From positions 1 to 64,000 of the forward strand of contig JALNZD010000012.1 of the NCBI GenBank assembly GCA_023229505.1: a stretch of DNA of 64,000 nucleotides, read 5' to 3'. The DNA comes from Bacteroidales bacterium (GTDB taxonomy: Bacteria; Bacteroidota; Bacteroidia; Bacteroidales; JAGOPY01). The translations under genes and the position numbers were made by a program. The notes under the pieces were generated by a model. The model ran no database searches, was not told the DNA's origin, and worked only from the letters and a program-made list of their open reading frames with translations. Each line of letters starts with the position of its first letter. The first letter of the stretch is position 1. Below are positions 1 to 8,433 of the stretch, piece after piece.

Positions 1-98
1 TAAAGATAAAAAGAAAAATCATACAAACTAAATTAAGTTATTGACAATCAATTGTTTATAACTATTAAAGACAAACATGTTTAAAATATTGTAAATTC

Positions 99-186
99 GT
101 CTCCCCGACTTTTCGGAGGGGACTCAAGGTTTAAGGGTTAAGGTTTAAGTTCGGGATTTTTTTAGGATAGTCTCCAACTTAAACCT
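99..186. repeat. Intergenic inverted repeats at the window start
   Basis: The first 266 bases hold no convincing gene. Positions 99-123 can fold into a stem of ten pairs with one bulged A and a 4-base loop. Positions 141-151 (AGGTTTAAGTT) and 176-186 (AACTTAAACCT) form a perfect 11-bp inverted repeat with a 24-base gap. The upstream end is cut by the window edge, so whether this is a 3' UTR, a terminator region or a dispersed repeat cannot be decided here. Confidence 0.5.
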
Positions 187-218
187 CAAAACTTAAAATT
201 CAACACTACAATAAAGAA

Positions 219-234
219 GGGGACCGCAGTCCCC
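219..234 (-). terminator. Probable terminator of tRNA-Gln
   Basis: On the minus strand GGGGAC, a 4-base loop and GTCCCC form a perfect 6-bp GC-rich hairpin. It is followed by a T-rich run (TTCTTTAT, reading down to 211). It lies 33 bases past the 3' end of tRNA-Gln, the right place and orientation for an intrinsic terminator. Confidence 0.55.
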
Positions 235-266
235 TCCCCGTAAGATTAAATATTTCATTAATCCGG

Positions 267-339
267 TTGTCCGACCAGGACTCGAACCTGGAGTCTTCTG
301 AACCAAAATCAGACGTGTTGCCAGTTACACTATCGGACA
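267..339 (-). tRNA. tRNA-Gln (anticodon TTG)
   Basis: The minus strand folds as a full tRNA cloverleaf. The 7-bp acceptor stem is TGTCCGA/TCGGACA (333-339 with 268-274), and position 267 supplies discriminator base A. The anticodon stem TCTGA/TCAGA closes the loop TTTTGGT, which gives anticodon TTG and reads CAA as glutamine. The T arm contains GGTTCGAGTCC. The 3' CCA is not encoded and must be added after transcription. A Bacteroidota -7 box lies 22 bases upstream and a hairpin with a T-rich tail lies downstream, so it appears to be a single-gene transcription unit. Confidence 0.96.
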
Positions 340-361
340 AACTGTCCCCAAATTGGGCGTG

Positions 362-369
362 CAAAGATA
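362..369 (-). promoter_or_regulatory. -7 promoter box for tRNA-Gln
   Basis: The minus strand reads TATCTTTG, an exact match to the Bacteroidota -7 consensus TAnnTTTG, 22 bases before the mature tRNA 5' end. A clear -33 TTTG is not visible at the expected distance. Confidence 0.65.
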
Positions 370-480
370 GAAAATATTTTTTGAATTTTATAAAATTGGC
401 TAAGAGAATTATTAAAGGAGTAATATTCTGTTGATGGGTTTCACTTTTCTTTCTAAATTCGCACCTCCAATTCAGAGAAC

Positions 481-3400
481 ATGATCACACATCAAGATTT
501 TAAACGCTGGAATACCATCCTGGGATGGGCCTCCTTCCTTATCGCATTTATCGTATACCTGTTAACACTGGAACCGACGGCCAGCTGGTGGGATTGCGGC
601 GAATACATTGCCACGGCTTACAAGCTGCAGGTAGGCCATCCTCCTGGTGCACCTACTTTCCAGATATTTGGAAAATTCTTCTCACTATTTGCTTTCGGGA
701 ATACTTCCAATGTAGCGATGATGATTAATTCCATGTCGGCATTTTCCAGTGCATTGACCATTTTGTTCCTGTTCTGGACTATTACGCTGCTGGGACGTAA
801 GCTGATCAAAGCCGAAGAAGGTTTTTCGCTCAACCAGGTAATCACCCTCTTTGGGAGTGCCTTTGTCGGTGCAATGGCGTTCACTTTTTCCGATTCATTC
901 TGGTTCTCGGCTTCCGAAGGTGAAGTTTATGCTATGTCTTCTGCATTCACTGCGATAACATTCTGGGCCATCCTCAAATGGGAAGTAGTGGCCGATGATA
1001 AGCATTCATTGCGCTGGCTTATTCTTATCGCTTTCTTAATCGGGCTGACTATCGGGATCCACTTGCTAAACCTGCTGGCTATCCCCGCTATCACTTTTGT
1101 CTACTATTTCAGGAAATACAAACCCACCAATAAAGGGATGATGATGGCCGGACTGGTTTCCATTGTCATCCTTGCCGTAATGATGTATTTCTTTATTCCG
1201 GGTATCGTTAAGCTGGCCGGATCTTTTGAACTGTTTTTCGTCAATTCAATCGGGATGCCTTTCAATTCAGGCACCATTATCTATTTTGCCCTGCTTATAG
1301 GCATTATTGTGTGGGGCCACTTATATTCGGTGAGGAAAAACAAAAGCATCCTGAATACCATCATCCTTGCTTTTGTGTTTCTGCTTATAGGCTATTCTTC
1401 ATTTTTTATCCTGATTATCCGTTCCAATGCCGGTACGCCTATCAATGAAAACAACCCTCAGGATGCCATCGGCCTTTTAAGCTATCTCAATCGCGAACAA
1501 TATGGCACCTACCCGCTGTATTATGGCCCGTATTATAATGCACCGGTTGTGGATTATCAGGATGGAACACCGGTATATGTGAAAGATAAAGCTAAAGGAA
1601 AATATGTCATAACTGATGACCGGAAAGAATCGCTCCCGGTTTATGACACCCGTTTTGAAACTATCTTTCCCCGTATGTGGAGCAACCAGAAAAGCGGGCA
1701 TATCAAATATTACAAAGAATACGGCAAGGTTAAGGGAACGCCGGTGACTGTCAAAAAATCAGATGGATCTACGGAAACATTATATAAGCCTACTTTCATT
1801 GAAAACATGTGGTTCTTCTTCTCCTACCAGGTGGGCCACATGTACTTCCGTTATTTTATGTGGAACTTCTCGGGGCGGCAGAATGATATAGAAAGCCAGG
1901 GCGAACCTGAAGACGGCAACTGGATCACCGGGTTTAACTTCCTGGATAACGCAAGGCTTGGAAACCAGTCAGACCTGCCCATCAGCCGTGAAAATACCTC
2001 TCACAACAAGTTCTATATGCTTCCGCTCATACTTGGCCTAGGGGGCCTTTTCTATCATCTCCGCAAGAACCGTAATGATACCTGGGTGATTTTCCTTCTC
2101 TTCCTTATGACGGGAATCGCCATTGTCATTTTCCTTAACCAATATCCTCTTCAACCCCGTGAGCGTGACTACGCCTATTCCGGGTCCTTCTATGCTTTTG
2201 CAATCTGGATCGGCCTGGGGGTCATGGGATTGATCGAATTACTCCAGAAAAAGCTGAAAAAACAGGAGTTGGTCATTGCCGGTTCAGTTGTCGCGGCGAC
2301 CCTGATCCTGGTGCCGGGGATCATGGCGCAACAGGGATGGGAGGACCATGACCGGTCAGGAAAGTATGCGGCACATGACTTTGCTGTCAATTACCTGAAA
2401 GGGTGCGACCGGAATTCCGTGCTGATTACTTTCGGGGATAACGATACTTTTCCATTATGGTATGTCCAGGAGGTGGAAGGTTACCGGACTGATGTCCGCG
2501 TGGTCAACCACATGCTGGCTTCCGGTCATTGGTACGTACAGCAGATGTTTTCAAAACTATACGATTCTGATCCGTTGCCGTTCATGCTGAAAAAGGAACA
2601 ATATGATAACGGGATCAATAATTATATCCCGATTTATGAGCATCCAAGCCTCGAAGATAAATACACTGAACTATCCGAGTTGATTGGTTTTGTCGCTTTG
2701 GATGATGACCGGTCCAAAATCTCGGTATCAGGAGGGAAAAAGATAAATTACTTTCCTTCACGAAAGGTGAGATTGACCGTCGATGCCAGGAAATGCATCG
2801 AAAACGGCATTGTGCCAAGAGAGATGGCTGATAAGATCGTACCTTATATTGAATGGGAGATCAAGCAGAACGCATTATTTAAAAACGACCTCGCGGTATT
2901 GGACTTTATTGCTTCAATTAATTGGGAAAGATCGATTTATACCGCTAATCCTTCCAGTCTTACTAATATCCTGGGCATCGACCAGTACATGCACCAGGAA
3001 GGAATGGTATATAAATTTATGCCTGTCAAAGCCGATAATTATTACCAGGGTATTGGAGGCGTCAATCCCGACAAAACCTACGAAATTTTCACCAATTGCA
3101 GATGGGGGAACCTGAATGACCCGAATGTGACCGTTGACCGGGAGAGTAGCCGCAACAGCCGGCTTCCCAGGCAAAATTACCTCAGGGCGGCAGAGACCTT
3201 TGTAATGCGCGGTGAGAAAGAAAAAGCGGTAAAACTTCTGGATACATGCCAGTATTTTTTTCCTGATAGCAAGATCCCCTATGATCTGATGATGATCCCT
3301 TTTGCAGATGTTTATTATAATGCAGGTGAAATTGAAAAAGGCAATGCTATCGTTTCCAGGCTGATTGAAATTTTCAGTGACGATCTGAGGTATTACAAGA

Positions 3401-3555
3401 CTCTGAAAGCCAGTTTCGTGAAAAAATATTACATGGATGCCATCGATAGAAACATGCGTGTCATGAGGAACCTCAGCCAGATGGCCAAAGCAAATGGCCA
3501 GGATGACCTTGCAACCAGGGCCGAAGATGCGGTCACTGCTTTCAGGGGTGAATAA
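481..3555 (+). CDS. DUF2723 (TMEM260-like) polytopic membrane glycosyltransferase
   Basis: This 1024-aa integral membrane protein has an N-terminal block typical of DUF2723: WWDCGEY (residues 36-42) followed by GHPPGAP (52-58). The acidic pair D38/E41 in the first extramembrane loop resembles the catalytic loop of GT-C fold lipid-sugar-dependent glycosyltransferases. About a dozen hydrophobic segments fill residues 10-620. The C-terminal third is soluble and ends in TPR-like helices near 890-1000. Human TMEM260, of the same family, is a protein O-mannosyltransferase, so a role in glycosylating exported proteins is a reasonable inference; donor and acceptor are unknown. The start is the ATG at 481. 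Its 3' end overlaps the convergent lgt gene by 14 bp. A weak promoter-like TAAATTCG lies at 454-461. Confidence 0.85.
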   Translation: MITHQDFKRWNTILGWASFLIAFIVYLLTLEPTASWWDCGEYIATAYKLQVGHPPGAPTFQIFGKFFSLFAFGNTSNVAMMINSMSAFSSALTILFLFWTITLLGRKLIKAEEGFSLNQVITLFGSAFVGAMAFTFSDSFWFSASEGEVYAMSSAFTAITFWAILKWEVVADDKHSLRWLILIAFLIGLTIGIHLLNLLAIPAITFVYYFRKYKPTNKGMMMAGLVSIVILAVMMYFFIPGIVKLAGSFELFFVNSIGMPFNSGTIIYFALLIGIIVWGHLYSVRKNKSILNTIILAFVFLLIGYSSFFILIIRSNAGTPINENNPQDAIGLLSYLNREQYGTYPLYYGPYYNAPVVDYQDGTPVYVKDKAKGKYVITDDRKESLPVYDTRFETIFPRMWSNQKSGHIKYYKEYGKVKGTPVTVKKSDGSTETLYKPTFIENMWFFFSYQVGHMYFRYFMWNFSGRQNDIESQGEPEDGNWITGFNFLDNARLGNQSDLPISRENTSHNKFYMLPLILGLGGLFYHLRKNRNDTWVIFLLFLMTGIAIVIFLNQYPLQPRERDYAYSGSFYAFAIWIGLGVMGLIELLQKKLKKQELVIAGSVVAATLILVPGIMAQQGWEDHDRSGKYAAHDFAVNYLKGCDRNSVLITFGDNDTFPLWYVQEVEGYRTDVRVVNHMLASGHWYVQQMFSKLYDSDPLPFMLKKEQYDNGINNYIPIYEHPSLEDKYTELSELIGFVALDDDRSKISVSGGKKINYFPSRKVRLTVDARKCIENGIVPREMADKIVPYIEWEIKQNALFKNDLAVLDFIASINWERSIYTANPSSLTNILGIDQYMHQEGMVYKFMPVKADNYYQGIGGVNPDKTYEIFTNCRWGNLNDPNVTVDRESSRNSRLPRQNYLRAAETFVMRGEKEKAVKLLDTCQYFFPDSKIPYDLMMIPFADVYYNAGEIEKGNAIVSRLIEIFSDDLRYYKTLKASFVKKYYMDAIDRNMRVMRNLSQMAKANGQDDLATRAEDAVTAFRGE

Positions 3556-4372
3556 CTTTCTCTCTTGAACGCTGGTCCTTCTTCCTGAAAATAAGGTATA
3601 AACCCGCAGAGCCCGCCAGGACAAAGGGGATACTCAGCCACTGGCCCAGGTTAAGTGCCATACCCTCTTCAAATCCGACCTGGGGCTCTTTCAGGAATTC
3701 AATGAAAAACCTGGCCGTGAATACCAATATCAAAAAGAGGCTTATCAATGAACCTTCCCTGGGTTTTCCATTCTTCCTGTAATATAACTGCATCAGTATT
3801 ACGAAGATCAATAGGTATGCGAGGCCCTCATATATCTGGCTCGGATGACGAGGCTGAAGCCTCTGCGAAGGGTTGCTGGCGTTTGCATAAATAAACCCCC
3901 AGGGAAGAGAAGTTGGCCTGCCGAATATTTCCGAATTCATCAGGTTGCCCATCCGGATGAAAAATCCTGCCAGTGCCGTAACTATAACAATCCTGTCCAT
4001 CGCCCACCAATACGATACCTTATTTTTACGGGCAAAGATAAAGACCGCAAGTAAGATCCCGATTGCCGCACCATGACTGGCAAGCCCGCCTTCCCAGACT
4101 TTCAGGATCTCAACCGGCCTGCTGAGGTAATAGGCAGGTTCATAAAACAAACAATGCCCGAGCCTCGCGCCAATCACTGTTGCAATGACCATATATGTAG
4201 TCAGCTGGTCCAGCAGCTTTACCGGTATTTTTTCTTTTTTAAAAAATTTCAGCATGATAAAATAGCCGATAGCAAAGCCGAGGGCGAATAAAACCCCGTA
4301 CCAGCGGATAGCAAAATTCCCTGCCCGGAAGATTTCAGGATCGGCAGTCCAGGTGATGGTTGTCAGGATCAT
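3542..4372 (-). CDS. lgt: Prolipoprotein diacylglyceryl transferase
   Basis: Lgt moves diacylglycerol from phosphatidylglycerol to the lipobox cysteine of prolipoproteins in the inner membrane, the first step of lipoprotein maturation. The 276-aa length and about seven membrane segments fit the family. The signature region reads IRMGNLMNSEIFG (139-151), with the conserved Arg140, Asn146 and Glu148, although the usual Gly before the Arg is Ile here. The conserved His is H100 in ASHGAA. Lipoproteins that would need it occur in this window (GldB, the PstS-like protein). It follows the glycosyltransferase gene by 87 bp on the same strand and may share its transcript. Its 3' end overlaps the DUF2723 gene. 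Confidence 0.95.
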   Translation of the reverse strand: MILTTITWTADPEIFRAGNFAIRWYGVLFALGFAIGYFIMLKFFKKEKIPVKLLDQLTTYMVIATVIGARLGHCLFYEPAYYLSRPVEILKVWEGGLASHGAAIGILLAVFIFARKNKVSYWWAMDRIVIVTALAGFFIRMGNLMNSEIFGRPTSLPWGFIYANASNPSQRLQPRHPSQIYEGLAYLLIFVILMQLYYRKNGKPREGSLISLFLILVFTARFFIEFLKEPQVGFEEGMALNLGQWLSIPFVLAGSAGLYLIFRKKDQRSREKVIHP

Positions 4373-4459
4373 ATTTTATCTTTTCTGGATAATGTTAATG
4401 TCAGGCCAAAAATAGGAATTCCGGATGTTACCGGTAAAAATAATAAAGATTCGTCATGA

Positions 4460-5572
4460 TTAAGTTTGAATTTTAAGATGAAACCCGTTGATCCTGGTTT
4501 CCAATAATGACCGGTTGTTTTGGAAATCAATAGATTTTGGCAACTTCTGACCGGCTTGTAAAGCCAGGCTGACCCTGAATCTTTCCTGTTCCATCCAGTA
4601 AAATAATCCGTCTGTTGACAGGTGCCTGGCCAGGTACTCCTGCTCGGTCTGCCCTGGAGTAGGCACAAGAATGGCATTTCTGCCAAGCGTTACCAGGTCC
4701 ATAATGGTCGAATAGCCGGGGCGGCAGATGATCACCCTGGCACGACCGATAAATTCGACTATCTCTTTATCGGGCAAATGGTTAAAGATTACCACTCCGG
4801 GAAGAGGAGAAAACTGATGCAATTTACCCGGAATGCCCTGGAGAATAATAACATTTTTTTGAGGATGAAGGGCCAAGTCATTTAAAATAAAATTCTCGAA
4901 AATAGTTCGCTGCGGTTCAGGTCCTGAAAGCATAATGAGCAGTTCCGGCGCCTTATTGTCATCAGCAGGTTTAATCGGCCTGATAGCGTTTTCAAAGCGC
5001 GAAAGGATCCCTATAAAATGGCCATTTTTGGGCAGAGGATGGTGATGGCTTAAATCACCTGAAAGATTTGTTCCGCCAGGTATATCAGGTACCCAGCATT
5101 CATCATAGTGACTGATAAACCATTGGTGTGCTTTGTATAACCATGGCTCTGCCCATTTCATCGTCTCCGGGGCTTTGATCAATAACTGGTGAGTCATGTA
5201 AACCGACCAGGCTTTTTTCGACCATATTCCGAATCGGTTGTCTGAAATGACTACATCAACCTGGTAATCCCTGATAATTTTCTTTATACGCCGATGCTCT
5301 TTGTATATCTCACACAGGATGACAGGAGATTGAGTTGCCATCTTCATGGCCATTTTATTTCCTGCAGGATAGGACACCCTGAAACCAGGCAGGCGGATAA
5401 ACTCCAGGTTTGGGAAATACTCCCTGAGGAAGTCCAGAGGCCTGCCGTCTGCAGCGATGACAACTTCATACTTTTTCTGAAGTAAATGCCTGATAACAGG
5501 TATACAGCGAGTGGCATGACCAATGCCCCAATCGAGCGGGCAGAATAAAATCCTGGGAAAATTTTTAACCAA
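4460..5572 (-). CDS. MurG-like (GT-B fold) glycosyltransferase
   Basis: This 370-aa protein has a nucleotide-sugar glycosyltransferase layout. The N-terminal half starts PRILFCPLDWGIGHATRC, with the glycine/His loop typical of GT-B acceptor domains. The C-terminal half has a donor-site pattern: IGRARVIICRPGYSTIMD followed by PTPGQTEQEYLA (about 290-335), as in MurG/GT28 proteins. It lacks the full MurG sequence and is probably a separate envelope or glycolipid glycosyltransferase; the substrate is unknown. The only start in frame after the upstream stop is TTG at 5572. A -7 box (TACCTTTG) 19 bases upstream supports it. lgt follows on the same strand. Confidence 0.75.
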   Translation of the reverse strand: MVKNFPRILFCPLDWGIGHATRCIPVIRHLLQKKYEVVIAADGRPLDFLREYFPNLEFIRLPGFRVSYPAGNKMAMKMATQSPVILCEIYKEHRRIKKIIRDYQVDVVISDNRFGIWSKKAWSVYMTHQLLIKAPETMKWAEPWLYKAHQWFISHYDECWVPDIPGGTNLSGDLSHHHPLPKNGHFIGILSRFENAIRPIKPADDNKAPELLIMLSGPEPQRTIFENFILNDLALHPQKNVIILQGIPGKLHQFSPLPGVVIFNHLPDKEIVEFIGRARVIICRPGYSTIMDLVTLGRNAILVPTPGQTEQEYLARHLSTDGLFYWMEQERFRVSLALQAGQKLPKSIDFQNNRSLLETRINGFHLKIQT

Positions 5573-5591
5573 CCGGGTATATTTTGTTAAA

Positions 5592-5599
5592 CAAAGGTA
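5592..5599 (-). promoter_or_regulatory. -7 promoter box for the glycosyltransferase gene
   Basis: The minus strand reads TACCTTTG, an exact TAnnTTTG match, placing transcription start near 5585 and giving a very short leader before the TTG start at 5572. Confidence 0.55.
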
Positions 5600-5623
5600 T
5601 TAATAAAGAAAAACCTAATTTTT

Positions 5624-6730
5624 ATGCCTTTGAATGAATCATTGATTTATCAGATTGCCCTGACGCTGGTTCCCGGGATTGGCGATTTACAGGGGAAAAA
5701 ACTTATTGCCTATTGTAACGGTGTGGAAGCCATATTCAGGGAAAAGAAGAAAAACCTTCTTAAAATTCCGGGAATAGGGGAAGTCATGGCTCATTCCTTA
5801 CATAAAAAGGATATTTTCACAAGGGCCGAAAAAGAAATGGATTTTATCAGGCAATACCAGATTGCCCCTCTTTTCTATCTGGAGCCTGACTATCCCGACA
5901 GGCTGAAACATTGTGAAGACGGGCCTATGATGTTATATTTCAAGGGCAAGGCTAACCTGAGCCAGAAAAGGATATTGAGTATCGTCGGTACCCGTATGCC
6001 AACGGAATATGGCAAAGCTATGTGTGAACAGATCATACAGGATTTTTCTGAACAGGGGGTTCTAATCGTGAGCGGATTAGCTTATGGCGTTGACACGATG
6101 GCCCATCGGGCTTCGTTGGCGGCCTGCCTGCCTACCATAGGGGTTCTGGCTCATGGACTTGACCAGATCTATCCTTTTGTCAACCGTCCACTGGCGGAAA
6201 AAATGATCGAAAATGGTGGCTTATTGACAGAGTTCCTTAGTCAAACCAGCCTGAACCGTGATTATTTTCCCCGGCGCAACAGGATCATTGCAGGTATGGC
6301 TGATGCGACACTGGTGATTGAATCGGCTCAGAAAGGAGGGGCTCTGATAACGGCAGATATCGCTAATTCTTACAGCCGCGATGTTTTTGCTCTTCCCGGG
6401 CGGGCGACAGATCCAAAATCAGGCGGTTGCAACCAGTTGATTAAAACCAATAAGGCTGCGCTGATCCATGGCGCCGCTGATATTTGTTTCATGATGGGTT
6501 GGGACCAGTCGCCCCATTTGGTGCATATTCAGCAGAAATTGTTTACCGAGCTGGATGAACAGGAAAAGAAAATTTTCGAAATCCTTGAAGTCAGAAAAGA
6601 AGCCGATATCGATGAGATCTACCTGAATTCAGGCATGACAGCCAGTAAGGTGGCAGCCATCTTACTGAAGTTCGAATTTGAAGGGTTGATCAGGAGCCTT
6701 CCCGGGAAAAGATATAAGATCAACGGTTGA
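5624..6730 (+). CDS. dprA: DNA-processing protein DprA
   Basis: DprA binds incoming single-stranded DNA and loads RecA during natural transformation; it is widespread even in non-competent species. The 368-aa protein has a helix-hairpin-helix-like N-terminus (VPGIGDLQ near 16-23 and IPGIGEV near 48-54). The Rossmann-like core has VGTR (121-124), SGLAYGVD (150-157), FPRRNRIIAG (215-224) and a GGALITA loop. A C-terminal winged-helix region (about 305-368) is typical of longer DprA proteins. The ATG start sits just downstream of the divergent glycosyltransferase gene. It converges with the PrsW-like gene, leaving only 3 bp between them. comM, another gene linked to transformation, lies at 55 kb. 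Confidence 0.95.
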   Translation: MPLNESLIYQIALTLVPGIGDLQGKKLIAYCNGVEAIFREKKKNLLKIPGIGEVMAHSLHKKDIFTRAEKEMDFIRQYQIAPLFYLEPDYPDRLKHCEDGPMMLYFKGKANLSQKRILSIVGTRMPTEYGKAMCEQIIQDFSEQGVLIVSGLAYGVDTMAHRASLAACLPTIGVLAHGLDQIYPFVNRPLAEKMIENGGLLTEFLSQTSLNRDYFPRRNRIIAGMADATLVIESAQKGGALITADIANSYSRDVFALPGRATDPKSGGCNQLIKTNKAALIHGAADICFMMGWDQSPHLVHIQQKLFTELDEQEKKIFEILEVRKEADIDEIYLNSGMTASKVAAILLKFEFEGLIRSLPGKRYKING

Positions 6731-6733
6731 GGC

Positions 6734-7417
6734 TTAGAATCCTTCCTGGGCTTTCGCATCCTGGTGGATGCGCAGTCCTGCAATACAAAGGGAAATGGCA
6801 ACGATAGACGAGCCGATAAAAAATGCCCACAGCAGTCTGTAATCTTTGGTTAAAAGGCAAAAATCATACAGGGCGTGGAAAAATACAGCAGCAGCTAGTC
6901 CGGTCATTGAATCAATGAAACGCATCTTCCTTAATTTTCCCAATCCAATGAAAAAGCCCATCATGACTCCGAAGATGACATTGGCGGGTCCGGCCGTGAA
7001 TGCATTGGCTAAATTAACATTCAGGTTGGGGATATTGATGAAATACAGAATATTGTTCATCGTCGCGAAACCCATAGAGATCATCACGGCGAAAATGATG
7101 CCATCGACAGGTGTTTTGAACTCCGGCTTCGTGTAAACGAATCCTTTGAGGAAGAAAAATTTTCCCAATTCAGCAAAAAATGCCATGATTACCAGGGCAT
7201 AAAATAACACCCTCCGGATATTACTCAGGTTATCAAGCCCAAAATAGGATGCAAAAACCTGCATCGCCAATACAAGCAAGATACTTATCATTCCCCACAG
7301 GAAGGATTTGAAAAGCAGTGAATAAGAAAACCGCTTGAACTTATACCTGAGATATATATAAATGAGAACAGCGATTAGCGGCGCTATGATAAACGAGGTG
7401 AACTTTAAGTATTCCAT
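6734..7417 (-). CDS. PrsW-family membrane protein with altered catalytic motifs
   Basis: This 227-aa protein has about seven membrane segments and the overall pattern of PrsW-type glutamic intramembrane proteases, which in Bacillus cleave an anti-sigma factor at site 1. Each of three expected active-site blocks is altered. The EExxK motif reads AELGK (82-86). GFAxxEN reads GFATMNN (116-122), with Asn for the Glu. The block usually PxHAxFG reads PANVIFG (144-150), with Asn for His. The late motif HALYD (181-185) is kept. It may therefore be a non-proteolytic relative that binds membrane proteins; this is inference. The promoter upstream is one of the best in the window. Confidence 0.8.
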   Translation of the reverse strand: MEYLKFTSFIIAPLIAVLIYIYLRYKFKRFSYSLLFKSFLWGMISILLVLAMQVFASYFGLDNLSNIRRVLFYALVIMAFFAELGKFFFLKGFVYTKPEFKTPVDGIIFAVMISMGFATMNNILYFINIPNLNVNLANAFTAGPANVIFGVMMGFFIGLGKLRKMRFIDSMTGLAAAVFFHALYDFCLLTKDYRLLWAFFIGSSIVAISLCIAGLRIHQDAKAQEGF

Positions 7418-7440
7418 AAGCTGATAGTGGATTAGTGAAT

Positions 7441-7471
7441 CAAAATTAATAATAGTTTGTAATTTTACAAA
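7441..7471 (-). promoter_or_regulatory. Full -33/-7 promoter for the PrsW-like gene
   Basis: On the minus strand TTTG (7468-7471) is separated by exactly 19 bp from TAATTTTG (7441-7448). This matches the Bacteroidota consensus TTTG-N19-TAnnTTTG. The start codon is about 24 bases downstream of the -7 box. Confidence 0.75.
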
Positions 7472-7484
7472 TTATTTTTATAAT

Positions 7485-8417
7485 TTGATAGGAATTGTAA
7501 CGCGCTCAACGGGCAGTTGGCACACAGTATCGACAGAAAGTGGGATGTCGGTGCCTTGCAAGCTTAAAGGAAACTTCCGGTTAAAAGGCATTCGTACGAC
7601 CAATCCGGTCGCTGTTGGTGACCGGGTGGAAGTTGAAATGGAGGCAGATATGACCATCGGGACAATTATAAGGATTCTCGAACGACAAAATTATATTATC
7701 CGGAAGGCGACAAACCTTTCCAAAGAATCACACATTATTGCTGCTAACATTGACCAGCTCATACTGGTTGCCACCCTTGCCTTTCCGAGGACATCCACCG
7801 GCTTCATCGACAGGGTATTGGTTACCTCCGAAGCTTATCATATTCCTGCCATCATCCTGTTTAACAAAACAGACCTTTATACTGAAGAATTGATCCCCTG
7901 GCTTGAAGAGACGGAAAAAATTTATCTTGATGCCGGTTACCCCTGCCTGAGGGTGTCTGCTAAGACCAGGGAAGGATTGGAAAGTCTCAGGGCCGTTTTA
8001 AAAGACAAGGTCAGTCTGGTCTCCGGGCATTCCGGTGTCGGTAAATCCACCATTATCAATGCTTTGCAGCCAGGTCTCAATATAAAGATCAAGGAAATAT
8101 CTTCCTATCATTTAAAAGGACAACATGCGACGACATTTCCGGAGATGCATTCGCTGTCTTTCGGTGGTTATATCATCGATACCCCTGGGATTAAAGAATT
8201 TGGCCTGACACATTTCGATAAGAAGGAAGTCGCTGAACGTTTCCCCGAAATGCGGGCGTTGATGCATCTTTGCCGTTACAGTAACTGCACCCATTCGCAT
8301 GAACCGGACTGCGAGGTCATAAAAGCTTTGGAAGAGGGAAGGATACATCCTTCCAGGTATAATAATTACCTTAGCATTTTTTACGGCAGAGACTGGAACG
8401 AGGAAAAATGGAATTAG
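7485..8417 (+). CDS. rsgA: Ribosome small subunit-dependent GTPase A
   Basis: RsgA is a circularly permuted GTPase that helps mature the 30S subunit near the decoding site. The 310-aa protein shows the permuted motif order: NKTD (127-130), SAKT (158-161), GHSGVGKST (181-189) and DTPG (232-235). An N-terminal OB-fold precedes them. The C-terminal zinc site is built from C263, C268, H270 and C276. The start in frame is TTG at 7485; the protein then begins IGIVTRSTGSW, the usual N-terminus of Bacteroidota RsgA. The CBS gene follows 16 bp downstream, probably cotranscribed. Confidence 0.96.
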   Translation: MIGIVTRSTGSWHTVSTESGMSVPCKLKGNFRLKGIRTTNPVAVGDRVEVEMEADMTIGTIIRILERQNYIIRKATNLSKESHIIAANIDQLILVATLAFPRTSTGFIDRVLVTSEAYHIPAIILFNKTDLYTEELIPWLEETEKIYLDAGYPCLRVSAKTREGLESLRAVLKDKVSLVSGHSGVGKSTIINALQPGLNIKIKEISSYHLKGQHATTFPEMHSLSFGGYIIDTPGIKEFGLTHFDKKEVAERFPEMRALMHLCRYSNCTHSHEPDCEVIKALEEGRIHPSRYNNYLSIFYGRDWNEEKWN

Positions 8418-8433
8418 TATAAAAATTACGAAT

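Noticed and set aside
2914..3624. 236-aa minus-strand ORF inside the DUF2723 gene
   Set aside because: It lies antisense to a well-supported gene and shows no coherent domain pattern; it is a shadow frame.
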